DNA of 64,000 nucleotides from Adiantum capillus-veneris (GCA_014529385.2 CM043947.1:117992087-118056086); one strand, 5' to 3'; positions 44,401-56,488 are shown, counted from the stretch's first letter. Notes: generated by a model from the letters alone, not told the origin. Made by a program: numbers and translations.

Positions 44401-45399
44401 CACGGCCTAATTTCATCACAAGTAGGAATTTAAATTTTCAAATAAAAAACTAAGCATAGGCAGGGTATTGGGGCATCATTGCTAAGCATTTAGATGCATT
44501 CTGGGTCGAAAACAACTAGGTCAAAAATCCAATGCTGTTAATAATTTCGGTTTTGAAACTTGAACTAAAGTGGGGTTTGTGACCACAAGAATGTGTAATT
44601 AGGTCTTATAAACATGTCCTAGAAGTTTCATTACGTTTGGATGTCATTTGATGCTGTAACGGATGTGATTTGTTTGTCGATGACCGATTGGCTTTTGGTG
44701 ATTTCAGTCACTTGAGTGTAGCTTGAGTTAGATGCGAGTTGTTAGTTGTTTTCCAAGAGATTGACAACCTCTTGTAGCCTCTATGTACTAGTTGAGTCAG
44801 CTTCGTCCCACGGATTGACAATTTAATCGTGGTTCTCGCTAATACTGCAATAAGATAGGATGGTCAGGTTAGACATGTGTCCCATATTTGGGGCCATTTC
44901 CGGGGGTCGAAGGGACCTAAACTAGAGAAAAACACGAGCGTCTTATGAAGTTATCCTTTAACTTCCTCTAGGATCATTTAGAGTTCAAACCTTTGTTTTA
45001 GAAACCGCATAGCCTAAGATTGTCGTCTTTTATTGTGTAGAGGTAGCTTGGAAGTAATCATACTTGCTGAGTGCCTTTAGGATTGTAAGATTGTAGAAAT
45101 AGATTACGATTTTGAGGATGATTGGTAGATGAGACAAGTCTTAAGATCAATGCTCAGAAAACCATCAAAGACAAGAAAACGAGTGTTTGTGGACACTTTC
45201 CACAACTCCAATGCATGAGAATCTAGGAGTAGGGTAAGTAGGATCTGAGGTAGATTTCAGAACATTGCTCTCTCTGAAAGAATCATTGTGAGTTGTTATT
45301 GGAAGTTGCAAAATTTCAGGTCGACAGCTAGAAATAGCACGAAAGGACTCGAAACCACTTAATCCGTCTAGACAGTAAGCTTAAAAGTTGTCAGAACCA

Positions 45400-46600
45400 G
45401 TTGGTAAGCTCAAGGACACTTTGAGGTAAAAATTTGAAGAGGTGGTCAAAACTTAGATTATTTACTTTTTCTTGACATTTAAGGCCAATTTAAATTTTGA
45501 ATTGATTCATAGGCTTAAAGTAGCTCATGTAAAGACTGTCTTTGGAAAAATTGCAAAAAAGGTTCATTTCAAGCCTGAAGTTAATAATCGCGATTATTAA
45601 CTTTTAGCTCAGATTTGACTAAGGTTCATACCATTGACTCATTGCACGTGTACAAACAACTTTTGTAAAGGCACAAAAGATTTGGATCACCAAACTGACA
45701 AAAAACTAGGTAAAAACTAAAGTTTGTACTGACTTTTTGAGACTTGAGTGTAAATTGGGGAAAAATTATCCAAACTTGTTGAAAATTGATTCATAGGCTT
45801 ATATTGATGTGATAAACATGTGTACATGCTTAGTTGACCAAAAAGATGCAAAAATTTGTCAGTTGTAAATAATTGCGATTATTTACATCTACCCCATTTT
45901 TCAACTTTTTTGACCAAGTCAGCATACCACTAGTTTTATCATGTTGTAATAAGCCCACAAATCAAAATTTGGTAAGATTTGGATCACTGGGTTGAAGATT
46001 GTGACCAAATTTGCAAAGTTAGTTTGCGGACAGAAAATTGATGACCATTTGACCAAAAATTATCCAAACTTGATGCAGCTTGGCTAGGGACCTTAACTTG
46101 AGGTGCTTAACAGATCTCTGTCAGAGTTGGGACAAAAATTTACAAATATGTAGCTGAAGTAAATAATTACGATTATTTATATCTGCTTCAAAACTTGGAA
46201 ATTTTACAAATGTGAGTATACCACAAGGTCAAGCATATCAAGTAGAACCCACAAATCAATTTTGGTGAAATTTGGATCACAAAAGTGAGACTTAAGCCAC
46301 CAGATTCTTGAAATCAGAGTCTGCAGACACAAAACAGTTGATAAACTTTATCAGATTTTGTCCAAACTTGTTGAAAATTGTCGAGGGACTTTAACAGGTT
46401 GTATACTTGCCAAACCAATCCAAAAAGTACAAAAAACTATCAAAAGTAAATAATCGTGATTATTTACTACTACTACATAGGGATGTCAGTTTCGACTTTT
46501 GAACTTGTAAAGGGTTAGACCAGCATAATACAAAGCCATCGAGAAATTTTGGGTTCAATTGGATCCAAATTGGGACATGTTACTTAGTTTTCAGGTTGCA
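45400..46600 (+). repeat. leader tandem repeats (285-294 bp) with palindromic core
   Basis: Four degenerate units. Each holds AATAATCGCGATTATT or a one- or two-base variant, centred near 45590, 45875, 46169 and 46456 (spacings 285, 294, 287). Around it recur ATTATCCAAACTTG, GATTTGGATCAC and CCCACAAATCAA. Confidence 0.85.
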
Positions 46601-46872
46601 GATTAATCCTTTGATTTTTTGCTAAAGTAGAATTTGAAAGTCAGTTTGACTCCCATAGTTGGAATTGAAGTAATACACATAGATCAATCACGACAATTAG
46701 CAAAAACTCTGTTGTCTTTATAGAAGAATAACTAACTTGATCAAATTTGTACAGGAATCAGGTTGCAGACGAGGAATCAGTAGCTTGATAGAAAGTTGCA
46801 ATCGAATCATGTGGAGATTGACAACAAGTCAATCCAAAGGTAAGTACTCTATCCAGGGCTTCATAAGTCTAT

Positions 46873-47592
46873 ATGAACCTTAGATATGGTCGTGTGATAG
46901 GAAATCAGGGCATACTCGGAGAAACCTCCAGTAGAGTATCCACCAAAGACTGCGTGAATCAAGGCAATTCCTTGCACACAATCCTTGAAGAAGTCTCATA
47001 CATTTTTTCAGATTCAACATCTGAAATGTCTTCTTATTCGACTCGCTCAGAGACCGGACTTGGGGGGTTCACTATGTGTAAAACTACCATATCACGTGCG
47101 TTCAAGACATGTTTGTAAAACCCCTTATCTCTGAATTTTGTAAGAATATAATGTACACTTTTCTTTTAAAATCTGTAAGTTTTTTTTCAATTTTGTAAAA
47201 ATAATACCCTTTTGTATATATATTTTTGTAAATTTTAAGAACTTTAAATACCCTTCTGCTGAACTCATGTGATAGGTTATATTTTTATTAGGTGACCTAC
47301 TCGGGAGATCGGAACGACAATGCACTATAAGCATATACTCTCTTTTTATAAGACTAACTGCCATGGAGCCCAGGTTTACTTGGACCCTAACCAGGAGTAT
47401 GCTATTTGTATTGATGACCATGGTATCGAGTTCGAAGAAGAGATTAAGGCAAAAAAACAAGGAAAAATGTACATGGACAGAAATGAAACTCAGTATGTAC
47501 AAGTCAAAAACCATGATGTGATAGACAAATGGGGGTTCGAAGTAAACACCATAATCCCAGACATGTCAACAAAGGAAGGACCACCAACTTAG
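46873..47592 (+). pseudogene. N-terminal ORF of the Ty3-type element, split by a MITE
   Basis: 46873-47058 reads a Ser/Thr-rich stretch (VSYIFSDSTSEMSSYSTRS), interrupted by the MITE. 47320-47592 continues with an acidic-basic segment (AICIDDHGIEFEEEI, DKWGFEVNTIIPDM). No domain recognised. It lies where a gag N-terminus is expected. Confidence 0.4.
47059..47304 (-). mobile_element. MITE, MULE-type, copy 2 (inverted)
   Basis: 246 bp, opposite orientation to copies 1 and 3. The 9-bp duplication is GAGACCGGA (47050-47058) and GAGATCGGA (47305-47313), one mismatch. The interior matches copies 1 and 3 throughout. Confidence 0.85.
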
Positions 47593-47837
47593 AATTTGAG
47601 GGATATGATCAAGTAGATTTGAAGCCTTTGAAACAGCTTAGTACGGATAATCCTAGGATCGGAGTCTATTGTTAGGAGGATAGAAACATAAAAGATCTTT
47701 TGTGGACTTTGCATGCCAAATCAGAACAACTAACGACCATGAAGATAATCTATATCTTCAAGATCAAAGATAAGGGATCAGCAAACCTACCAACCTATTT
47801 GTTTAGGGATTATTATAACAACAACTTTGCTATGATG

Positions 47838-48026
47838 ACTCCTGAGGAGGTAGAACAAACCAAATACTAAGGGTATTCCATAAGGGATTGGATATTGTTC
47901 TACCTCCTGAGGAGGTAGAACAAACCAAATACCAAGGGTATTCCATAAGGGATTGGATATTGTTCTACCTCCTGAGGAGGTAGAACAAACCAAATACCAA
48001 GGGTATTCCATAAGGGATTGGATATT
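47838..48026 (+). repeat. 65-bp tandem repeat with hairpin arms
   Basis: Two exact units start at 47897 and 47962, preceded by a partial one. Each starts GTTCTACCTCC-TG-AGGAGGTAGAAC, an 11-bp-arm hairpin. The unit length is not a multiple of three, so it breaks the gag frame. Confidence 0.93.
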
Positions 48027-48239
48027 GGGACAAGGACCAGAAACAATTCCAAGAGATGAACACCGTGAGAGAGCATTTGAGAGTACTATTAAGAAACTAG
48101 AAACCACCTCATCACGTAGAAAACCGGGTGACACTAAGGCCAGTCCAGGGCTACATGAGTCACTATTTCCAATAGATTAGTTTGAAGGACTCGAAACAAG
48201 ACCAACTGCCAAGAGATACCAAACAGATGCATCAGACTA

Positions 48240-49530
48240 GCCGATTTTAAGAAATGGGTCAGAAAATATAGTGGATCAGGGGATCCATACGACCACTTAA
48301 CAAACTTTAAGAAAGTGCTAAGAGCTGAATGTATATTCGATTTTCATACTCAATTCGAGGAGTTTGGAATGACATTAGAGAAAAAGCATTGACATGGTTC
48401 CAAAACATTCCACCAAGGTCAATCATGGACTTGAACACATTAGCTCAAGGATTTGTAGCTGCTTGTTCCAAAACGGGGATCAAACATAATGCGGTAGCTC
48501 AAATCTACAGCTTTAAACAGAAACATGGTGAGTCTGTTAGGGATTATGCAACTTGAATGAAACAATACATTGCCAGATGCCCACGGCTAGAGATACCTGC
48601 AGAAGAACGACTCGTATCCTTGTTTCTAGAGGGATTGCTAAACAAAGAACTTCATACTATACTCTATAGCAAAAATCATACAACCCTAGAAGGGTGTGTG
48701 TCAGATGCTATTGACTTAGGAGACAATTGTGATATTTTTAACGAACAAGATGTCCCTAAGGATAACCAAAGAAATAAAACAACATCCACTAAACCAGCAC
48801 AAGTGGGAACGGCTGTTGCAGCACCACTTTTAGCCATAGATGATATGCTCAAAAGGATGAATGACATGATGAAAAACATGCAAAAAGCACCTATGAGGGG
48901 ACTAGGACAAGGGATATATCAATAGGGACAACCAATTAGGCCACAAAAATGATGTCCAATTGAGGGTAAATGGACCAACCATGAGACCTAGGAGTGCTAC
49001 TTTAGACCAAAGTATGATGGGAATGTTCAGTACGTGCCTATGAGGCCAAAAGGACAACCCATGTACAGATATCAGCTTAGTATGGCCCAAGCTCAAAGAC
49101 TATCAATGGGTATGGAAAGACCTCAACCTGTGCTGGGTCAACAACCTCCGTACCCATGACATAATGCAGTGCCTGTAAAGTACATGAACTCTGAAGGAGT
49201 CATAGATGAACAAGAATTAGTGCCTGTTACACCCTATGCGGAGCCTACTCCATCTACAGTAATGGTAGAAGGAGATTGGTATAATTCACATCCACCACCA
49301 ATGGAAGAAACCGTGACTTATGCTCCACCATAGCTCACACCAATGTTTTATGTAGCTAATCAAGGTGTCAGATGGTAAGACCCATGATTAAGCTAAGAAC
49401 GGGAAACTATCACAACTGTGGTGCAAATGATCATTGGAAAAATGAATGTCCAGAGCTTGACAAAAACCTCAAGCCAGTTAAAGCCTATTGCATACAATGT
49501 TGCAAAAAGGGAGGACACTTTCCGGAAGAT
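48240..49530 (+). pseudogene. gag with two CCHC-type knuckles, broken
   Basis: 48329-48925 encodes a capsid-like region (ALTWFQNIPPRSIMDL, then FKQKHGESVRDYA, stop TGA, then ARCPRLEIPAEERLVSLF). The same phase continues past 48923 with TAG/TGA codons where Trp would fit. Knuckle 1 (49405-49450) reads YHNCGANDHWKNEC, with Tyr for the first Cys. Knuckle 2 (49489-49533) reads CIQCCKKGGHFPEDC. Confidence 0.75.
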
Positions 49531-49533
49531 TGT

Positions 49534-50590
49534 CCTAAAAATCCTTTAAACAAGGATAAAACAATAGTAAATGTAATCCAAGTGATACCTAGTAGCTCAT
49601 CAGAGACTGAACCGATTGTTCCAATCAAGGTAATCACTAGAGCTCATCAGGACAAGAAAAAGAAACAAAACTCCTCTGATGATTCGGAAAATACAAAAGT
49701 TTTCTCTCAAAGGATCAAAAGAAGCAGAAGCAAAAGATATGAGATGAGAAAACAAAAACAACGGGCTGAAATCAAGGAGAAACCAAAAAGGCTATTCCAG
49801 GAAAAGGTGAAAGAAACTGGAAGTGAAATCAAGGAAACAACCGTGAAATCTGGAGGATCCATTCTGGTTGATTAAATTTTTGAGTCTATAAATGCCGCCT
49901 TGGAAGCCTACCAAGCAGGACTTAAAGTAGGCCAAAACATGGAAAACAAATGGGAAAACTATCCTTCTCCATACATGGAAGCAGTTGAGCTGGAAGCTTA
50001 TCAAAATTTGGTAAGAATCACACAAGAAATGCTGGAAAAACAAAAACCCAAGCTTGAAAGTATAGCAAAATCTGAAGAGCTTGTGGTAAGACACTAAAGA
50101 AAAACCCGATGTGGTGGCAGAACCCCACCTTGAAACAAAAGAACCAGAATTTATAGTGTCGGATAGCGAAGATGCCTTAGATAGAATTCCATTCATAGAG
50201 AAAGACTGGCCAGGACAGTTATGGGAAAAAGTTAGAGAGATCAATGATGGGAGTCTAACTCTAAAGTCAGCTCCTATAGAGGAAGTTTGGTCGGATAACC
50301 TACCTTATGATATGAATATGGATGTACAATCCTTGTACGGGGATTGCGGATCTGAAGCTTTAGGAATGTCGAAACCATTGACCTTGAAAACATTACCCTC
50401 TTACTTGGGAGATAACAAAGATGAATCCATAGTGTGTAAGACCACTCAAGTAAAAAGAGCTGAACAGACCCTAGAAGTAGACAACATTCATTCAATCATG
50501 TCTACACCCATACAATGCACTTTTACCTTGGAAGAATTGTTAAAACTCAGACCATACTTATGAAATGATCTATAGGAAACCCTAGAGAAG
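49534..50590 (+). pseudogene. gag-pro linker frames
   Basis: Three charged, low-complexity frames (to 49875, 49900-50097, 50111-50563) fill the space between gag and the protease remnant. They are Lys/Glu-rich and have no recognised domain; frame changes separate them. Confidence 0.4.
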
Positions 50591-51310
50591 GTGGGGATCT
50601 CGGGGCTAATCTCAAAAAATTTGGGAAAACTAAAAAATGAAATGGAAAACAAAGAGATTCGAGTTGTTCCAATGAACAAAGTTGAAGAATATATTGAAGG
50701 GGAAGAAGGAAACACCACCCTTCCAGTGAAATATAATGACATTGAAACCATGACAATACTGGAGAAAGGAGCAGGCATAGTCATAGCCACGAAAGCAGTA
50801 TGGGAATCCTAGGGACAACAAGCCATTAGACAAATTCGAATGAAATTGCAATTGGCTGACAGACACATTGAGAGACCATTAGGGCTGCTTGAAAAGGTGA
50901 TAGTCAATTCCTATGGAATTGAATATCAATACACTTTTGCCATAGTAGACTTTAGGAAAAAACTCAATTATGAAATCATATTGAGAAGACCTTTCATGCA
51001 ACAGGTACAGCTTATCCAAGATTGGGGAAACAATTATCTGTACTTGAAGCAAGTGGGATTTATAACAAGAGTAAATCTAAAAGATCACACTTATAGAGAT
51101 GTCTTGAAAACACCCATGCAAGAGTTTGATTCAATCTCTTTGGCTAAAATTAAGCTTCCATCCTGGTTAAACAAAGACACTCCTATTTGGATGTGTGGAG
51201 CTTCAGAAAACGAAAGCTCAAAACGAGAAGAATGTATTCTAGAAAGGGACTGCACAGACGAAGCCTATGTACCTGAACCCTTTCCAGAGCATTTGTTTAA
51301 GCCATTCTAG
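50591..51310 (+). pseudogene. first retropepsin-like domain of the Ty3-type element, degenerate
   Basis: 50591-50812 has LPVKYNDIETMTILEKGAG, where related elements have, as I recall, LDGGAG, so the catalytic Asp is Glu here. After TAG, 50840-51310 continues with LQLADRHIERPLGLLEKV, FAIVDF and IILRRPFMQQ; the usual ILGRPF has Gly changed to Arg. A part of this region is duplicated at 57758 with ILGRPF intact. Confidence 0.7.
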
Positions 51311-51325
51311 TGGACTCAAATTTTA

Positions 51326-51892
51326 GTGCCCATGGATGTATGTGTGAATAGATCTATGCCTACTCAATTTTGTAATGAGGATGGCTACGACATAATTCCC
51401 ATCCAAATGATTTCAACCCTTAACATTGAAGACAAAGATGAGGAACCCAAGGACTTGATGAAAGCTCAACAAGTCTTTTCAGACCTCTACTATGATGCAA
51501 CATATGAGTTAGATGAACACTCAGCTACCGTCGAAGATTCGAGGTCAGAAAAAGAACATGTGAGAGCTAAATTACTCTTGAAAGGGGGGGAAGAAAAGTT
51601 TTTTGACTTTTCCAACCAGAAATCAAGAAGAAAAAAATGGTATAGACAAAAAAGAGACACCAAAAACACGAAAACACAACCTATTCCATTAGTCTCTTGT
51701 GGAACACAATTCCTGATGCAGATAGATGCAAATGATTGTGTCAAGGACAAAATCATTGTCAGATATCCTTCAAACAGAAATGCAGAAATATCTAAAACAT
51801 CGAGAAAAAGAAGGAAGGATACTCAAGCAAACCCACAGGATAAGAAACCACTCATGACCCAAGTTGAGCGGAAAAAGAAATTCAAGAGTTGA
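51326..51892 (+). pseudogene. protease-RT linker frame
   Basis: Charged stretch of 188 codons without recognised domain, Lys/Arg-rich near the end. It lies in another phase from the RT N-terminus that follows at 51889. Confidence 0.4.
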
Positions 51893-52920
51893 AAAAAGCT
51901 CTAAAGCAGATATATACGACCGAAATGGAAACCACGGAAGAGGATGGTAAGGATGTAATGAGTGTTTCATCCCATTACAAAAATTATACTCTCCAAGATC
52001 AAAAAATCATAGTCGAACAACCTGTTAGGGAACTACAAAAACAGGGCGAGTCTTACGAAGGTCCTGAAAACGCTAAGATGATAGACCTGGCTGAACCAGG
52101 AGAAGAGCCTAGACCTGCTTACATTGCAAACGACCTAACAGAGAAAGAAGAAGAGCTCTTGCTGAGCTTGCTAAAGGAATACCAAGATATCTTCGCTTGG
52201 TCTTACAGGGATCTCAAGGGTGTTGATCCAGAACTCTGTCAACATACCATATCCATGAGAGATGATGCAAAACCGAGTAGAAAAAGGCCATACAAGTATC
52301 ATGAAACATTTGTTAGGAAGATTAAAGAAGAGATTTAAAAACTAAAGGAATCCGAATTCATTGAACACACAGATTGGGTGTCTCCAATTGTGGTAGTACC
52401 CAAGAAGAATGGAAAATTACGAGTGTATGTTAATCTCAAAAAGGTGAATGCAGCTACCATTAGAGACAACTTTCCTCTTCCAATCACTGAGCATGTTTTA
52501 GAATGAGCTGCAGGAAAAGAAGCTTACATCTTCTTAGATGGATTTTCAAAATACAATCAACTTTTGGTTGAACCAAAAGATCAGCATAAAACTGCTTTTG
52601 CAGCAGAATGGGGTATTTTTTCCTATCAAGTTATGCCGTTTGGGTTAACTAATGCTCCAACCACATTGCAAAGATTGATGAGCCATGCTTTTAAAGAATA
52701 TCTTAGGAAATTCTTAGAAGTATATATGGATTATCTTTGCGTACATTCATCAATCTGGGCTGATCATTTTGAACACCTCAAGAAGGTATTCGAAAAATGT
52801 AGACTTTATAGGATTTGCTTAAATCCTGAAAGTGCACATTCATGGGTAGAGAAGGAAAAATTATTGGACATATAGTGTCTAAAAATGGCATAGCTAATGA
52901 TATTAAAAAAATTCATGTCA
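51889..52920 (+). pseudogene. reverse transcriptase of the Ty3-type element, broken
   Basis: The N-terminal connector (YQDIFAWSYRDLKGVDPEL) is followed by TAA at 52336. Then come WVSPIVVVPKKNGKLRVYV, a TGA at 52504 (an Arg position), FLDGFSKYNQ, MPFGLTNAPTTLQRLM and the catalytic box YMDY (52723-52734), where the second Asp of YxDD is Tyr. The thumb continues to a shift near 52860. Inactive. Confidence 0.9.
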
Positions 52921-53081
52921 TTGCTGAATGGCCTAGAACAACAATAGTCAAGGGGGTACAAGCCTTCATGGAGCATTATGGATATCACCAACGGTTCATC
53001 TACATGTACGCTATAATTGCAAAACCCATGTATAGCTAGAATACACACTTTTAGTGGACCAAGGCATGTGAAGAATAATTC

Positions 53082-53534
53082 ATGAAGCTTAAGCAAGCTC
53101 TCACCTCAGCTCCAATGTTGAAAGCACCAGATTGGAATAAGATATTCCACATACATGTAAATGCTTCCAATTTTGCTATCGGTTGTATACTAGCTCAACC
53201 AGGAGACAGGAGAATTGACTTTCCTATTTCTTATGCTAGCCAACAATTGAACATGGTGAAAAAGAATTACACCACCATCAAAAGGGAAGGATTAGGAATG
53301 ATTTATGCCGTTAAAAAGTATAGACATTACCTATTAGCCAACAAGTTTGTGTTCTTTGTGGACCACCATGCTTTGTTGTACTTGGTCAACAAGCCATGTA
53401 GCACAGGAAGAATAGTGAGGTGGTTTATCATTCTTCTAGAATTTGATTTCACTGCGGTTGTAAAAAAGGGCACTACACATCAACGAGCAGATCATTTGTC
53501 AAGGATTCTTTCAGGAAATCACCTAAAGGGGTAG
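53082..53534 (+). pseudogene. RNase H of the Ty3-type element, inactive
   Basis: FHIHVNASNFAIGCILAQ opens the domain with Asn where the catalytic Asp belongs (codon near 53160). YTTIKREGLGMIYAVKKYRHYL and FFVDHHALLYLVNK follow, as in gypsy RNase H; the end is ADHLSRI. No second RNase H like that of the Tat elements is seen after it. Confidence 0.88.
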
Positions 53535-53719
53535 ACGATGATCTACCAGATGCCTATTTATTCTCCGTGGAAATGATACCTTGATGGTCGGAAAACATGG
53601 TATCATTGATGACAATAGCTCAAGTGGATTCACAAATACCACTTCCTATTACAATCGGATTAATCAAGCAATCGTCTAGTATCAATTACTAGCTGGTAGG
53701 CTATACAAAAGAAATCGAG

Positions 53720-55633
53720 ATGGAATACTGTACTTATGCATTAATCTTGAAGAAAAAAAAACAATACCTAAGTCAAGCACATGTTACCATAGTGGGAATT
53801 CACTTTGTGGAAGACCAAACTATGCAACGAATCTTGAGACTTGGAGTGTTTTGGCTGACTATGAAGAGTGATGTTGTAAAGGATTGTCCTCAATGTCAAA
53901 AACAAACACCGATACCTCATGTAACATTGTTTCAAATTTCACCTATTCCTAAGTGGAGTAACTATCTGTTTACTTACTTATCAAGCCGAACATTCCCTGA
54001 GGATATGAGTAAATGCCATCAAAGAGCAATTGAAATTGAAGCAAGAGACTATGCTCTTATTGGGACCCAATTGTATCGGAGAGGTAAAGATCAACATTTG
54101 CGTCTTTGTGCAAATGAAGATGAGTATATTCCGATTATAGAACAAGCACATACTGGATTAGCTGGAGGTGGCCAACACTTTTTGTAGATGCCAAAGAATA
54201 TGTTCGAAGGTGTCATGCTTGTCAATGAGCAAAAATGCCAACACGTGTAGCTAGCATGCCCTTAAGACCAATGATGGGGGCTAGAGCTTTCGCAAAATGC
54301 GGCATAGATTTTGTTGTGTCAATACAGCCACCTACTTATAGAACCCAAGCTCAATATATTATTGTAGCTACGGACTATTTGACCAAATGGGGCGAGGCTA
54401 AAGCAACTCAAAAGAATGATGCCAAAACCACTGCTGCATTCTTATATGAGTATGTATTCACAAGATATGGACTGCCGATAGAAATTGTCAGTGATCAGGG
54501 AACTCATTTCCTCAATGAGGTAATCGAGTATTTGCTTAATGATTTTATGATCATCCATAACAAATCACCGCAAGAGCAATCTTGATGGCAGGCATATGGT
54601 GGCTAACACTTTTTGTAGATGCCAAAGAATATGTTCGAAGGTGTGATGCTTGTCAACGAGCAAAAATGCCAACACGTGTAGCTAGCATGCCCTTAAGACC
54701 AATGATGGGGCTAGAGATTTCACAAAATGGGGCATAGATTTTGTTGGGTCAATACAGCCACCTGCTTATAGAACCCAAGATCAATATATTATTGTAGCTA
54801 CAGACTATTTGACCAAATGGGGTGAGGCTAAAGCAACTCAAAAGAATGATGCCAAAACCACTACTGCATTCTTATATGAGTATGTATTCACAAGATATGG
54901 ACTGCCAATAGAAATTGTCAGTGATCGGGGAACTCATTTCCTCAATGAGGTAATCAAGTATTTGCTTAATGAGTTTATGGTCATCCATAACAAATCATCT
55001 CCCTATCACCCACAAGCAAAGGGACAAGCTGAGCATACGAACCAAATTCTTAGCTTGGTGCTGACTAAAGTGGTTAGTTCAGGAAGGACAGACTGGAAAA
55101 TGAATCTCCATGCTTCACTATGGGCTTACCGAGTTTCATTCAAAACAGCATTAAATGCTACACCCTTTAACCTTGTTTATGGTCTTGATGCCATACTGCC
55201 AATAGAACTTCTATTGCCGACGTTAAGGGTAGCACGGAATCTTGAGTGGACTGGACATGAATTTTCAGAAAGACTTGAAGATTTGGAAAAACTAGATGAG
55301 CAAAGGCTAACTGCTGTAGCTCACACCTATACACAAAAGTGGAAATAAAAACAGTTTTTTGATTCCTACTTAATCACAAAAATCTTTAAGAAAGGGGACT
55401 TAGTTTTAAACTATTCCCTTAGGCAACACATTTCCAAGTTTAAGAAAAAGGGAAACGGACCATTTATCATTGAAGATCTATCTCCAAGTGGAGCCGTTAA
55501 ATTGTCCACCCTAGATGGTGAACCAATGGCTAATTGGATTAGTGGATGTCGTTTAAAGAAATACAATTTTCCACTAACCAATGAATTGCTAGAAAGAATG
55601 CATGCAGCCATGCAAAGGAGGATTAAACGATAG
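53720..55633 (+). pseudogene. integrase of the Ty3-type element with internal duplication
   Basis: The zinc-binding part (CPQCQKQ near 53887, then HTGLAGG near 54150) is followed by a core that is present twice (see duplication). The downstream copy, 54809-55348, keeps the second Asp (SDRGTHFLNE) and the Glu (GQAEHTNQIL); the first Asp (GIDFVG) lies near 54735 in another phase. After TAA at 55346-55348 the same phase gives the GPF module (KKGNGPFIIEDLS) and ends at two successive TAG codons, 55631-55636. Confidence 0.88.
54168..55010 (+). repeat. 431-bp tandem duplication within integrase
   Basis: TTTGTAGATGCCAAAGAATA occurs at 54181 and 54612. The following approximately 400 bp are nearly identical, with one missing G in the second copy (GGGGGCTAG versus GGGGCTAG) and a few substitutions. 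Confidence 0.95.
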
Positions 55634-55636
55634 TAG

Positions 55637-56203
55637 GTTATTGATGAATCCCAAGAGGATGCTCAGCTTCGGGTACACAAAGGGAAAGCTGCTCTCAGGA
55701 ATCAACAGATACCGATTCCCATCAACACTGTGGAAATAGATAACCGACAATGGGAATTACCTAAAGATGCAGTTTCAATAGATGATGACTGGTTAGATGG
55801 AATGGACCTGTGCATCAAAGTACAGCTCAACAATCATAGCACCAATGCTTTGGTTGACACAGGAGCTAGAGTAAATGCAGTCAATTATTCCACGTACAAG
55901 AAGGCAACAAGTCAAGCATTGACAGCAGGAATAGTGACAATCAAAGGATGCAACAAGAACCCAACCCCAACATTGGGAGTAGTCAGCTTGAACGTGATAG
56001 TACATAGATGTTCATGTCCTCATCATTTTGTATGCTTACCAGATGAACACATGAATGAGATGATAATTCTTGGAATTCCCTGGATGCGGACATACAAAGC
56101 AGTACCAGATTGGGATACAAATCAGCTCAAGCTATCACCTAAAGGCAGGAAACTCATTGTTCCAATTTCACCAAGCAAGGAGGAATGGAAAGGAAGCAAT
56201 TAG
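55637..56203 (+). pseudogene. second retropepsin-like domain, downstream of integrase
   Basis: The same phase as integrase continues after two TAG codons for about 188 codons. It holds LCIKVQLNNHSTNALVDTGA (Asp in the DTG triad near 55855) and, about 80 residues later, MIILGIPWM, the ILG closing motif of retropepsins. DTG is intact, unlike in the upstream protease remnant. It ends with another pair of TAG codons at 56201-56206. Ty3 elements normally carry protease before RT; the position after integrase is unusual. It could be a captured DDI/retropepsin-like host domain or a rearranged element. Confidence 0.75.
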
Positions 56204-56240
56204 TAGACCAAACCACGAAGTACTCAATCTTCTCCATCCC

Positions 56241-56488
56241 CTGGATAGGTCACCTAATAAAAATGCAACCTATCACGTGTGAGTTCAACAGAAGAGTATT
56301 TGAAGTTTTTGAAACTTACAAAAATATATATACAAAAGAGTATTATTTTTTCTAATTTGAAAAAAACTTACAGATTTTAAAAGAAAAGGGTACATTATAT
56401 TCTTAACAAAATTCACAGATAAGGGGTTTTACAAACATGTCTTGAACGCATGTGATATGGTAGTTTTACACATAGTGAACCCCCGGAG
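56241..56488 (+). mobile_element. MITE, MULE-type, copy 3
   Basis: 248 bp with a perfect 9-bp duplication CTCCATCCC (56232-56240 and 56489-56497). Same orientation as copy 1. Removing the copy and one duplication restores one phase between the second protease region and the frame starting at 56590. Confidence 0.9.
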
